From assembly GCF_012070395.1 (NCBI RefSeq), contig NZ_JAAFYS010000002.1, positions 186,001-250,000 on the forward strand: 64,000 bases of DNA, in the 5' to 3' direction. This document shows positions 52,933-63,420 of this stretch, one piece after another. A program made the translations under genes and the position numbers. The notes beneath the pieces were generated by a model. The model did no database searches, was not told where the DNA came from, and saw only the letters and a program-made list of their open reading frames with translations. Every line of letters begins with the position of its first letter. Position 1 is the stretch's first letter. Origin of the DNA: Pseudoroseicyclus tamaricis. GTDB taxonomy: Bacteria > Pseudomonadota > Alphaproteobacteria > Rhodobacterales > Rhodobacteraceae.

Positions 52933-54390
52933 ATGGTATCTCGCGTCATTCCCGTCGACCCGTTCGACCTCGTCATCTTCGGCGGCACGGGCGATCTCGC
53001 CCGCCGCAAGATCCTTCCCGGCCTCTTCCGCCGCTTCCGCGCCGGGACCATGCCCGAGGAATCGCGCATCATCGGCTCCGCCCGCTCCGAGCATACGGAC
53101 GAGGAGTACCGGCAGATCGTCTCTGACGCGATTGCCGAGTTCGGCGGCGACGAGAAGGACGACAAGACCAACCTCGACGCCTTCCTCGGCCGGCTGCACT
53201 ACGTGCGCGTCGATGCCGCCGGCGACGAGGGGTGGGAGGATCTCTCCGCCCTGATGCGCGACGGCGTCATCCGGGCCTTCTACTTCTCCGTCGGCCCGTC
53301 GCTCTTCGGCGCGCTGGCCGAACGGCTGCACCGCCACGGCGTGGCGGATGATGACAGCCGCATCGTGGTGGAGAAGCCGTTCGGGCGGGATCTCGCCTCG
53401 GCCCGCGAGCTCAACGAGACGCTGCGCAGCCATTTCGACGAGCACCAGATCTACCGGATCGACCATTATCTCGGCAAGGAGACGGTGCAGAACCTGATGG
53501 CGATCCGCTTCGGGAACGTCCTCTTCGAGCCGCTGTGGAACAACCACTATATCGACCACATCCAGATCACCGTCGCCGAGACGGTGGGCGTGGAGGGGCG
53601 CGGCGCCTATTACGACAAGTCCGGCGCCATGCGGGACATGGTGCAGAACCACCTGATGCAGCTGCTCTGCCTCATCGCCATGGAGCCGCCGGCGATGTAC
53701 GAGGCCGACGCGGTGCGCGACGAGAAGCTCAAGGTCATCCGCGCCCTGCAGCCGGTGGATTACCACCATCTCGTCCGTGGCCAGTACGACCAGGGCACCG
53801 AGGGCGAGCCGGGCTACCGCGAGGATGCCGGTGATCCGCGCAGCTTCACCGAGAGCTTCGTGGCGCTGCGCTGCCATATCAACAACTGGCGGTGGGCCGG
53901 CGTGCCCTTCTACCTGCGCACCGGCAAGAAGCTGAAGGCGCGCACCTCCGAGATCGCCGTCGTCTTCCAGGATCTCGGCCATTCGATCTTCGAGGGCGAC
54001 GAGAAGCGCCACCGCAACATCCTCGTCATCCGCCTGCAGCCCAACGAGGGGATCGACCTGCAGGTGACCATCAAGGAGCCGGGGCCGGGGGGGATGCGCC
54101 TGATCGACGTGCCGCTGGACATGACCTTCGCCGATGCCCTTGGGCCGGAGGCCGAGGACGTCCCCGACGCCTACGAGCGGCTGATCATGGATGTCTTCCG
54201 CGGCAACCAGACGCTCTTCATGCGCGGCGACGAGGTCGAGGCCGCCTGGGCCTGGACCGATCCGATCATCGCCGGGTGGGAGGCGCGGGGCGACGTGCCC
54301 AAGCTCTACGAGCCCGGCACCGCCGGCCCCGACGATTCCGCCATGCTGCTGCATCGCGACAACCGTCGCTGGCGCGACATCAAGGCCTGA
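52933..54390 (+). CDS. zwf: Glucose-6-phosphate 1-dehydrogenase
   Basis: This 485-residue enzyme has the nucleotide motif IFGGTGDLARRKILPGLF, the active site YRIDHYLGKETVQNL and GVPFYLRTGKKLKART. It oxidises glucose-6-phosphate to 6-phosphogluconolactone. First of zwf-pgl-pgi. The gap before it (52837-52932) contains no other feature. Confidence 0.97.
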   Translation: MVSRVIPVDPFDLVIFGGTGDLARRKILPGLFRRFRAGTMPEESRIIGSARSEHTDEEYRQIVSDAIAEFGGDEKDDKTNLDAFLGRLHYVRVDAAGDEGWEDLSALMRDGVIRAFYFSVGPSLFGALAERLHRHGVADDDSRIVVEKPFGRDLASARELNETLRSHFDEHQIYRIDHYLGKETVQNLMAIRFGNVLFEPLWNNHYIDHIQITVAETVGVEGRGAYYDKSGAMRDMVQNHLMQLLCLIAMEPPAMYEADAVRDEKLKVIRALQPVDYHHLVRGQYDQGTEGEPGYREDAGDPRSFTESFVALRCHINNWRWAGVPFYLRTGKKLKARTSEIAVVFQDLGHSIFEGDEKRHRNILVIRLQPNEGIDLQVTIKEPGPGGMRLIDVPLDMTFADALGPEAEDVPDAYERLIMDVFRGNQTLFMRGDEVEAAWAWTDPIIAGWEARGDVPKLYEPGTAGPDDSAMLLHRDNRRWRDIKA

Positions 54391-54394
54391 AGAC

Positions 54395-55066
54395 ATGGAA
54401 CTCGTGACCTATCCCGACGTCGAGATCATGATGATCTCTCTTGCCGACCGGCTGGCCAGCGAGCTGCGCCGCGGGCTGGAGCAGAATGACCGCGTCTCTG
54501 TCGCCGTGCCCGGCGGCACCACCCCCGGGCCGGCCTTCGATGCGCTGTCGGATACCCAGCTCGACTGGGGGCGCGTCGACGTGATGCTTACCGACGAGCG
54601 CTGGGTGGGCGAGGATTCGCCCCGTTCGAACACAAGGCTGCTGCGCAAGCGGCTGCTGACGGGCCGGGCCGCGGCGGCCAACCTCGTGCAGCTGCGCGCC
54701 GATACCGAGACACCGGAGGAGGGGCTGCCCGCCCTGATCGAGGCGGTTGAGGCGGCGCTGCCGCTCACCTCCGTCGTGCTCGGCATGGGTGAGGACATGC
54801 ACACCGCCTCCATCTTCCCCGGCGCCGACCGGCTGGAGGAGGCGCTGCACGGCAAGGCGACGCTGCTGCCGATGCGCGCGCCGGGCGCGCCGGAGCCGCG
54901 GATCACGCTGACCGCCCGGGTGCTGAACGACGCGATGAACCGGCACATCCTCATCCGCGGCGCCGCCAAGCGCGAGGCGCTGGAGAAGGCGCGCCACATG
55001 AGCGCGGACGAGGCGCCTGTGGCGGCGATCCTTCGCGGAACCGTCGTCCACTGGGCCGAAGACTGA
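54395..55066 (+). CDS. pgl: 6-phosphogluconolactonase
   Basis: This 223-residue protein has RVSVAVPGGTTPGPAFDAL, MLTDERWVGEDSPRSNTRLL and a late VLGMGEDMHTASIFPGAD. It hydrolyses the lactone from Zwf. It starts 4 nt after the zwf stop. Confidence 0.95.
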   Translation: MELVTYPDVEIMMISLADRLASELRRGLEQNDRVSVAVPGGTTPGPAFDALSDTQLDWGRVDVMLTDERWVGEDSPRSNTRLLRKRLLTGRAAAANLVQLRADTETPEEGLPALIEAVEAALPLTSVVLGMGEDMHTASIFPGADRLEEALHGKATLLPMRAPGAPEPRITLTARVLNDAMNRHILIRGAAKREALEKARHMSADEAPVAAILRGTVVHWAED

Positions 55067-55166
55067 GCCGGCGGAGAGGGCCGGATCGCGGCCGGGCCTC
55101 CCGCCCACCCACCCCGGCCCGCCCGCGATCCGGCGCGCGAGGCCACGAGCGAACAGGAGAGACCCC

Positions 55167-56771
<1,605 letters not shown>

Positions 56772-56780
56772 CCGGGGCCC

Positions 56781-56833
56781 TTCATCTGGCCCCAAATATG
56801 CCGGGGGCCCCGGGGGTCGGGCCCCTGGTCCCG
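56781..56833 (-). repeat. G-rich intergenic hairpin element, copy 6
   Basis: TTCATCTGGCCCCAAATATG followed by C/G blocks CCGGGGGCCCCGGGGGTCGG. This is the minus-strand form of the GGCCAGATGAA element, lying between convergent pgi and desaturase genes. Confidence 0.7.
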
Positions 56834-56897
56834 TACTCTCAATTCTCGAACCGCCAGCGAAATGCAAAGAGGGGCGCCGACATCCCGGCGCCCCCCT

Positions 56898-56946
56898 CGC
56901 TTTTCGTCAAATATCCCGGGGGGTGCGGGGGGCAGCGCCCCCCGCC
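56898..56946 (-). repeat. G-rich intergenic hairpin element, copy 7
   Basis: CGCTTTTCGTCAAATATCCC then GGGGGGTGCGGGGGGCAGCG and CCCCCC. A second copy of the element within the same 184-nt convergent gap, again on the minus strand, next to the desaturase stop. Confidence 0.72.
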
Positions 56947-56955
56947 TGTCGGCGC

Positions 56956-57987
56956 TCAGGCGGCGGCCTGCCCGCCGGAGGGGCGAGCCCGCTCCCAGAC
57001 GGAGTTGGGGAAGGGCACCAGCACCTTCTTGTCCTCGTCCCAGAGCTTCAGCGTGAAGCAGTAGAGCGCCTCGCGCGGCTCGATCGTCGGCAGGTGGAAC
57101 TGCTCGCGCGCCGCGAGGTGGCACTTGCGCAGGCGGTAGGAGGGGACGTTGGCGTTGAAGTGGTGGATGTCGTGATAGGCGATGTTCGCCGTGGCGATAT
57201 CCCACCAATGGCCGAAATCGAGCGCTGAGGAGCCCTTCAGCGCGGCGATGCGCGGCTTCAGCGTCGGCTTGCGGTCCCAGTAGGTGTGCTCGAAATTGTG
57301 CTGCAGGTAGACCTGCGCGACGCCGAGCACCGCCGCCACCACCACCGTCATCCCGTAGACGGCAAGGCCGGTCCAGCCGCTCACCCACCAGATGAAGCCG
57401 AGCCAGATCGCCAGCCCGAGGTTCTGCACCATCACGCCCTTCCAGCCGACCTTCATGGTGTTCTTGGGCCAGCGGTAGCGGAGGGCATAGGTGAGCGTGC
57501 CGCCGATGGGCAGCAGGAAGAGCGGGTTGCGGAGCGTGCGGTAGGCGATCCGCTTGAGGGGGCCGGCCTCCTCCCACTCGCGCACGGTCATCGTGTAGAT
57601 CTCGCCGGTATCGCGCATGTCGAGGTTGCCAAGGTGCGCGTGGTGGCGATTGTGGTTGTACTGCATGGCCCGGTAGGGCGTCAGCGTGAAAAAGCTCAGC
57701 GCGATGCCGGCGATGTCGTTTTGCCGGCGCGTCTCGAAGAGCGTGTAATGGCCGCAGTCATGCTCCAGCACGTAGAGGCGGACGGCGGCGAAGGCGTTGA
57801 CGACGACTATTGCCGCCACCAGCCACCACGCCCCCTCCAGCGCCGCCCAGACGGCGGCGAAGAAGGTCGCGAAATAAGCGATGAGGTTGCCGAAGTAGGA
57901 GAGGGCGGCGATGCGATTGTCCCGCTCGCACCATTGCCGCGTGAATTCGCGGAGGGCGCGCTCCTGGGCTTCCTGAACGTCGGTCAT
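56956..57987 (-). CDS. Membrane fatty acid desaturase
   Basis: This 343-residue protein has four to six membrane segments and three His boxes: HDCGHYTLF, HNRHHAHLG and HHFNANVPSYRLRKCH, with a related HNFEHTYW. These bind the di-iron centre of acyl-lipid desaturases. The exact acyl position is not predictable. It is monocistronic. Confidence 0.9.
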   Translation of the reverse strand: MTDVQEAQERALREFTRQWCERDNRIAALSYFGNLIAYFATFFAAVWAALEGAWWLVAAIVVVNAFAAVRLYVLEHDCGHYTLFETRRQNDIAGIALSFFTLTPYRAMQYNHNRHHAHLGNLDMRDTGEIYTMTVREWEEAGPLKRIAYRTLRNPLFLLPIGGTLTYALRYRWPKNTMKVGWKGVMVQNLGLAIWLGFIWWVSGWTGLAVYGMTVVVAAVLGVAQVYLQHNFEHTYWDRKPTLKPRIAALKGSSALDFGHWWDIATANIAYHDIHHFNANVPSYRLRKCHLAAREQFHLPTIEPREALYCFTLKLWDEDKKVLVPFPNSVWERARPSGGQAAA

Positions 57988-58095
57988 GGGTCTGTCCTCG
58001 GGCCTTTCGGCGAAAGGTTAATCGAGGCCGGAGGGGGAATGCAATTCCTTGCCCGGCGGCAAGGCGCGCTGCCCTGATCAGTCTGGAAAGGGGAG

Positions 58096-58169
58096 TGGAG
58101 CGGGTAGCGGGAATCGAACCCGCGCGTTCAGCTTGGGAAGCTGACAGGCTACCATTACATCATACCCGC
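58096..58169 (-). tRNA. tRNA-Gly (CCC anticodon)
   Basis: On the minus strand the 74-nt gene reads GCGGGTATGATGTAATGGTA at the 5' end, has the anticodon loop TTCCCAA (anticodon CCC), T-arm GCGGGTTCGATTCCCGC, acceptor TACCCGC and an encoded CCA. All four arms pair. Confidence 0.95.
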
Positions 58170-58256
58170 CGCAGGAGCGTGGACTACGCCGGGCGCGGGG
58201 CGCCGTCAAGAATGTCCGTGCGGCGTGGCGGGCAGGGTGGGCCTCCGCCCGGCCCC

Positions 58257-60299
58257 TCAGCCCCGGCGGCGCCGCCGTCCGCCGCCCTCGCCGCCGCCGC
58301 CCCCGGCGTTGAAGTTGACGTTCGGCAGGCTCGCCACGGTGGCGAGGTTGGGGAAGGGGTCCACCGCGTGGGGAATCGCGTTGGCGTTCACGAAATGCTC
58401 CTGGAAGCGCGGGGCGATGGCCGTCTCGACCTTGACGATCTTGCGCGCCAGCGCCTCGATCTCCGCCCGGGCGGAGACGTTGCAGAGCGCGATCCGCGCG
58501 CCCGTGCCGGCGGCGTTCCCGGCGGAGGTGACCTTCTCCAGCGGCGCATCGGGGATCATGCCGAGCACCATCGCGTGCTTGGGCGAGATATGCGCCCCGA
58601 AGGCCCCCGCGAGCACCACCTTGTCCACTTTCTCCACCCCGCGCTCGTCCATCAGCAGCCGGGCGCCGGCATAAAGCGCGCTCTTGGCCAGCTGGATGGC
58701 GCGGATGTCGCCCTGCGTGACCAGCACCCTCGCGCCGCCCTCGGCACTGCCGTCATGAATCAGGTAGCCATGCGTGCGCCCCTGCGGCTCGGACCGCGCC
58801 GTCCCCGTCGCCTCGGCGGAGCCGATGAGCCCGCGCGCGTCGAGGAGGCCGGCCATCCGCATCTCCGCCACAGCCTCGATGATGCCCGAGCCGCAGATGC
58901 CGGTGACGCCGGTGGCGGCCACAGCCTCGGTGAAGCCCGGATCGTCGGACCAGAGGTCGCAGCCGATCACCTTGAACCGCGGCTCCTTGGTCTGCGCGTC
59001 GATCTCCACCCGCTCGATGGCGCCGGGCGCGGCGCGCTGGCCGGAGGAGATCTGCGCCCCCTCGAAGGCGGGCCCGGTGGGGGAAGAGCAGGCGAGGACG
59101 CCGTCCTTGTCGCCGAGCAGGATCTCGGCATTGGTGCCGACGTCGACGATCAGAGTCAGCTCCTCCGCCCGGTCCGGCCGCTCGGCCAGCGCCACGCCGG
59201 CGGCATCGGCGCCCACGTGGCCGGCGATGCAGGGCAGCAGGAACAGCCGCGCCGCCTCCGCCATGCCGGTCAGCCCCAGCTCGGCAGCGTCGAGCGAGAG
59301 CGACTCGGAGGTGGCGAGCGCGAAGGGCGCCTGGCCGAGCTCCACCGGGTCGATGCCGAGGAGCAGGTGGTGCATCACCGGGTTGCAGACGATCACCGCC
59401 TCGAGGATGTCGCGCGGGGTGATCCCCGCCTCCTCCGCCAGCGAGGCCGCGAGCTCGGAGAGCGCGGCACGCACGACGCGGGTCATCTCGGCGGCGCCGC
59501 CTTCGTTCATCATCGAGTAGGAGACGCGGGACATCAGATCCTCGCCGAAGCGGATCTGCGGATTCATGACGCCGACGGAGGCCTTGACGGAGCCGTCCCG
59601 CAGGTCGGTCAGGTGCGCGGCGATGGTGGTGGAGCCGAGGTCGATGGCGAGGCCGTAGAGCCGCCCTTCGTAGAAGCCGGGCCAGATGTCGAGGATGCGG
59701 TGCGCCTCGTCCCGGTGCCCCTTGTGGAGCGCCACGGTCACCGCCCAGCCGCCCTTCCGCAGCGCCGGCTGCAGGCGCGCCATGAGGGGCAGGGGGGCCG
59801 TGACACGCTCGACGCCCCATTCGCGCTGCAGCGCCTCTACGAGGCGCTGAAAGTCGCCCGAGGGCTCGTGCATGTCCGGCTCAGGGACCTCGACATAGGC
59901 GAGCTTCGTCGCCGGGTCCATGACGATGGCGCGCGCGTCGGCTGCCTTGCGGACCACCTGCCGGTGGACCTGGCTCTCCGGCGGCACGTCGATGACCATG
60001 TCGCCCTGTACCTCGGCCTGGCAGCCGAGCCGGCGGCCGGGCTTCAGCCCGCGCACCCGGTCATAGCGCTCCTCCACGGCGTTGATCCCGGAGAGCGCGC
60101 CCTCACGCGCCGTCAGGCCGAGCTTGGGGAAATCGCCGAAGCTGGGGCTCACCTGACACTTGGAGCAGATGCCCCGCCCGCCGCAGACGGAATCGAGGTC
60201 CACCCCCAGCTGCCGGGCCGCCGCCAGCACCTTCGTGCCGGCCGGCACCCGCCCCCGCTTGCCGGAGGGCATGAAGACGACGAGGGGGTCCTGGGACAT
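58257..60299 (-). CDS. RACo-like ASKHA corrinoid activator with 2Fe-2S ferredoxin domain
   Basis: This 680-residue protein has a ferredoxin domain with Cys39, Cys45, Cys48 (VCGGRGICSKC) and Cys93, then an ASKHA ATPase domain (LAIDLGSTTIAAHLTDL; LIVDVGTNAEILLG; GAFGAHISPKHAMVLG). This is the RACo architecture, which uses ATP to reduce the inactive Co(II) corrinoid of methyltransferases. It ends in GGGGGEGGGRRRRRG, a Gly/Arg tail. No corrinoid protein or methyltransferase is adjacent, so its partner must be elsewhere. The start at 60299 follows a gagaacgtc region; longer readings overlap the G-rich element. Confidence 0.9.
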   Translation of the reverse strand: MSQDPLVVFMPSGKRGRVPAGTKVLAAARQLGVDLDSVCGGRGICSKCQVSPSFGDFPKLGLTAREGALSGINAVEERYDRVRGLKPGRRLGCQAEVQGDMVIDVPPESQVHRQVVRKAADARAIVMDPATKLAYVEVPEPDMHEPSGDFQRLVEALQREWGVERVTAPLPLMARLQPALRKGGWAVTVALHKGHRDEAHRILDIWPGFYEGRLYGLAIDLGSTTIAAHLTDLRDGSVKASVGVMNPQIRFGEDLMSRVSYSMMNEGGAAEMTRVVRAALSELAASLAEEAGITPRDILEAVIVCNPVMHHLLLGIDPVELGQAPFALATSESLSLDAAELGLTGMAEAARLFLLPCIAGHVGADAAGVALAERPDRAEELTLIVDVGTNAEILLGDKDGVLACSSPTGPAFEGAQISSGQRAAPGAIERVEIDAQTKEPRFKVIGCDLWSDDPGFTEAVAATGVTGICGSGIIEAVAEMRMAGLLDARGLIGSAEATGTARSEPQGRTHGYLIHDGSAEGGARVLVTQGDIRAIQLAKSALYAGARLLMDERGVEKVDKVVLAGAFGAHISPKHAMVLGMIPDAPLEKVTSAGNAAGTGARIALCNVSARAEIEALARKIVKVETAIAPRFQEHFVNANAIPHAVDPFPNLATVASLPNVNFNAGGGGGEGGGRRRRRG

Positions 60300-60405
60300 G
60301 ACGTTCTCCTGCTGCGCGCCTCTCACTAAGCACCGGCGCGCCGGCCCGCAATCGCCCGCCAGCGGCACCCCGCCTGCCGATCCCGTCAGGAACACCGGCC
60401 CGCCC

Positions 60406-60472
60406 CTCGCTTTTCCCGAAGTATCCTCGGGGGGGCTGGCGGAGCCAGCCGGGGGGCAGACTGCCCCCCTCC
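60406..60472 (-). repeat. G-rich intergenic hairpin element, copy 8
   Basis: CTCGCTTTTCCCGAAGTATC then CTCGGGGGGGCTGGCGGAGC and CAGCCGGGGGGCAGACTGCC. Minus-strand orientation, in the divergent gap between the RACo-like gene and the ABC exporter gene, so a terminator role is unlikely here. Confidence 0.72.
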
Positions 60473-60532
60473 GCCGCCGCCCATCGAAGCGCCATCTTCC
60501 ATTCCCCGCCCCCCGCACCTACCTTCCCACCC

Positions 60533-62374
60533 ATGCGAGGCATGGGCCGGCTCCAGAAAACAGACGCCAACCTCTCCGGGCAGCCCGTCGACGGCTGGGC
60601 GGTGATCCGCCGTGTCATCCCCTATCTCTGGCCGAAGGGCGAGACGGAGGTGCGCGTGCGCGTCGTCGCCTCGCTCGCCATGATCCTGCTCTACAAGCTG
60701 ATCAGTGTCGCCACGCCCCTCGTCTACAAGCTGGCGGTCGACACGCTCTCCGGCGACGCGACCTCCACCGGCATGCTCGTCGCCTGGGGCGCGGTGGGGC
60801 TGACGGTGGCCTACGGGCTCGCCCGGCTCTTCACGAGCGGTTTCCAGCAGGTGCGCGACGTGATTTTCGCCAAGGTTGGCCAAAGGGCGCTGCGCCTGCT
60901 GGCGCTGGAGACGTTCCAGCACATCCACCAGCTGTCGCTGCGCTACCACATCACCCGCCGCACCGGCGGCCTCTCCCGCGTCATCGAGCGGGGGACGAAG
61001 GGGGTGGAGTTCCTGCTGCGCTTCGTCCTCTTCTCCATCGGCCCGCTCATCCTCGAGCTGATCATGATCGCCGTGGTGCTGGCTGTCCTGTTCGACGCGT
61101 GGTTCCTTGCCGTCGTCGCCGTGGTCATTGCGCTCTACACCGCCTTCACCTTCAAGGTGACGGAGCTGCGCGTGAAGATCCGCAAGGAGATGAACGACCA
61201 GGACACCGACGCGAACCAGAAGGCGATCGACTCGCTCCTCAACTTCGAGACGGTGAAATACTTCTCCGCCGAGGCGCGGGAGGCCGGTCGCTACAACATC
61301 GCGATGCAGGCCTATGCCAGGGCCGCGGTGCGCACGCAGCAATCGCTCGCCTTTCTCAACTTCGGGCAGAGCTTCCTCATCACCGCCGGGCTCGTCGTCG
61401 TCATGGTCATGGCCGCCATCGGCGTGCAGCGGGGCGACATGACGGTCGGCGATTTCGTCGCCGTCAATTCCTACATGCTGCAGATCACCATGCCGCTGAA
61501 CTTCCTCGGCACCGTCTACCGGGAGATCCGGCAGGCGCTGATCGACATGGCCGACATGTTCGGCCTGCTCGACCAGCCGCCGGAAGTGAAGGACAAGCCC
61601 GGCGCCCCGGCGCTGCAGGTCCGCCAGGGTGTCCTGCGGTTTGAGGATGTTGAGTTCGGCTACGGGGATGGGCGGCAGATCCTCAAGGGTGTCTCCTTCG
61701 AGGTGCCGGCCGGCGGCACGCTCGCCATCGTCGGCGCCACGGGGGCGGGCAAGAGCACCATTGGGCGGCTGCTCTTCCGCTTCTATGACGTCACCGGCGG
61801 GCGGATCACCATCGACGGGCAGGATCTGCGCGAGGTCACGCAGCAGAGCCTCCACGAGGCCATTGGCGTGGTGCCGCAGGACACGGTGCTCTTCAACGAC
61901 ACCATCCGCTACAACATCGCCTATGGCCGCGAGGGCGCCAGCCAGCACGACATCGAGACGGTCGCCCGCGCCGCCTCCATCCACCGCTTCATCGAGAGCC
62001 TGCCGGAGGGCTACGACACGCAGGTGGGCGAGCGGGGGCTGAAGCTCTCCGGCGGCGAGAAGCAGCGGGTGGGCATCGCTCGAACCCTCCTGAAGAACCC
62101 GCCGATCCTGCTGCTCGACGAGGCGACCAGCGCGCTCGACACCGGAACGGAGCGGGAGATCCAGGGAGAGCTGAAGGCGATGGGGCACGGCCGCACCGTC
62201 ATCTCCATCGCGCACCGCCTCTCCACCATCGCCGATGCCGACCAGATCATCGTGCTGGATGAGGGCGAGATCGCCGAGGCGGGCACCCATGCCGACCTTC
62301 TGGACAGAAGCGGGCTCTACAACGCGCTCTGGAGCCGGCAGGCGCAGGACGTCGGCTCACTGGCGGCGGAGTAG
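60533..62374 (+). CDS. ABC exporter of the Atm1/ABCB7 (HMT1) type
   Basis: This 613-residue half-transporter has an N-terminal membrane domain (residues about 35-330, six helices), Walker A VGATGAGKSTIGRLLF, Q-loop, signature LSGGEKQRVGIARTLL, Walker B ILLLDEATSALD and the switch His in ISIAHRLST. The helical domain (MNDQDTDANQKAIDSLLNFETVKYFSAEAREA) has the E-x-x-K-Y-F pattern of Atm1 transporters that export glutathione-linked or Fe-S-related compounds and give metal tolerance. Confidence 0.92.
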   Translation: MRGMGRLQKTDANLSGQPVDGWAVIRRVIPYLWPKGETEVRVRVVASLAMILLYKLISVATPLVYKLAVDTLSGDATSTGMLVAWGAVGLTVAYGLARLFTSGFQQVRDVIFAKVGQRALRLLALETFQHIHQLSLRYHITRRTGGLSRVIERGTKGVEFLLRFVLFSIGPLILELIMIAVVLAVLFDAWFLAVVAVVIALYTAFTFKVTELRVKIRKEMNDQDTDANQKAIDSLLNFETVKYFSAEAREAGRYNIAMQAYARAAVRTQQSLAFLNFGQSFLITAGLVVVMVMAAIGVQRGDMTVGDFVAVNSYMLQITMPLNFLGTVYREIRQALIDMADMFGLLDQPPEVKDKPGAPALQVRQGVLRFEDVEFGYGDGRQILKGVSFEVPAGGTLAIVGATGAGKSTIGRLLFRFYDVTGGRITIDGQDLREVTQQSLHEAIGVVPQDTVLFNDTIRYNIAYGREGASQHDIETVARAASIHRFIESLPEGYDTQVGERGLKLSGGEKQRVGIARTLLKNPPILLLDEATSALDTGTEREIQGELKAMGHGRTVISIAHRLSTIADADQIIVLDEGEIAEAGTHADLLDRSGLYNALWSRQAQDVGSLAAE

Positions 62375-62410
62375 GGGGGCGGGGCCTCATCCAGAGCTTC
62401 AGCCGGGGCC

Positions 62411-62884
62411 TCAGGTCGTGATCTGCAGGCCGGCGGCGTAGATGATATGCGGCCGGTCGAAGCGCAGCTGGTAGAGCTGCATCGCTTGCTCCGCCTCGCG
62501 GGTGATGAACGTCCCCTCCACCAGCCGCGCCGCGGGGATGGCGGCGCCGGGATTGCCGAAGATCGCCTCCGCCCGCCAATCGCGCAGATGCACCAGCGTG
62601 CCGGCGCCGAGCAGCACGTCGGCTTCGGGCCGAAAATGGCCGAGGGAGCCGGCGCGGATGCAAACGGGCGCGTGCGTCAGCTCGGTCATCGAGACCTCCT
62701 TCAGCCGGGCCATGCCGCTGTCGAAGGTGATGATCCGCGAGCCGGGCGCGAGGGTCTCGATAGGGGCCTCGCCGTCCAGAGTCAGCACGAGCGCCCCCGC
62801 GGGCAGCCCCGCAGCGTCGTCGCCTTGCGCGACGTGCATCGCTTCGCTCCGGCTCGTGGCCTGGCGCATCGGCTCCCCATCCAT
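62411..62884 (-). CDS. Hint domain protein, stand-alone
   Basis: This 157-residue protein carries a Hint fold: PAGALVLTLDGEAPIETLAPGSRIITFDSG at the start and RLVEGTFITREAEQAMQLYQLRFDRPHIIYAAGLQITT at the end. Rhodobacterales have many such proteins, usually with a large N-terminal calcium-binding or cadherin-like region, which this one lacks. No intein-like C-terminal Asn or catalytic Cys is obvious. Converges with the ABC exporter. Confidence 0.78.
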   Translation of the reverse strand: MDGEPMRQATSRSEAMHVAQGDDAAGLPAGALVLTLDGEAPIETLAPGSRIITFDSGMARLKEVSMTELTHAPVCIRAGSLGHFRPEADVLLGAGTLVHLRDWRAEAIFGNPGAAIPAARLVEGTFITREAEQAMQLYQLRFDRPHIIYAAGLQITT

Positions 62885-63026
62885 GGACGCTGCGCCATCT
62901 TTGCCCTGAATGTGGCGAATTTTGGGGCGGCGGCCGGCCGGCCCCCGTGCCTTTTGGCTCGCATCCCTCCCGGGCCTTTGCTAGATCGTTTGAGGTTTCG
63001 GCCGGGCGACGCCCGGCCCGGGACAG

Positions 63027-63111
63027 GCGGGTGTGGCGGAACCGGTAGACGCACCAGATTTAGGTTCTGGCGCCGCAAGGCGTGGGGGTTCAAGTCCCTC
63101 CACCCGCACCA
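63027..63111 (+). tRNA. tRNA-Leu (UAG anticodon)
   Basis: The 85-nt gene starts GCGGGTGTGGCGGAACCGGT, has the anticodon stem-loop CCAGA-TTTAGGT-TCTGG (anticodon TAG), a variable arm of class II (CGCCGCAAGGCG), T-arm GGGGGTTCAAGTCCCTC and an encoded CCA. Confidence 0.96.
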
Positions 63112-63420
63112 ACCCCGAAAGACAGGGAAATTTCTGCTTTTATGCGGCTGCTCAGGCCGGGTGCCACCCCAAGTTTCGCAATTTGTTTCGCACATTCACG
63201 TTCTGGACTTGCTCTGTTCTGAGGCAGCTTCTGTTCTCGGGCAGCCTTGACGGTCGTTACCTCACTCTGGAAGAACCGTTCGGTCGATATCGGCCCCTAG
63301 CGGCCCTTCGAGACTCGGGTGGAGCTTTCCGCGCTTGGTCCACAGCGGAAGTTCGTCCGTCAGTCGGCGATACCCGCCGCCAATCAGCGAGTGCCGTGGG
63401 ACGCTTCTCGCGGCGTGGCG
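63112..63420. other. Gene-free, lower-GC stretch after tRNA-Leu
   Basis: These 309 nt contain no credible gene. They hold short AT-rich words (gaaatttctgcttttatg; gcaatttgtttcgcac) unusual for the window and a frame that stops quickly. The stretch looks like the decayed remains of an inserted element next to a tRNA 3' end, a usual integration site, but no direct repeat of the tRNA end was found. Confidence 0.5.

Noticed and set aside
58095-60329. A 744-codon plus-strand frame opposite the RACo-like gene
   Set aside because: It begins within tRNA-Gly and is antisense to a well-defined ASKHA protein; no domain recognised.
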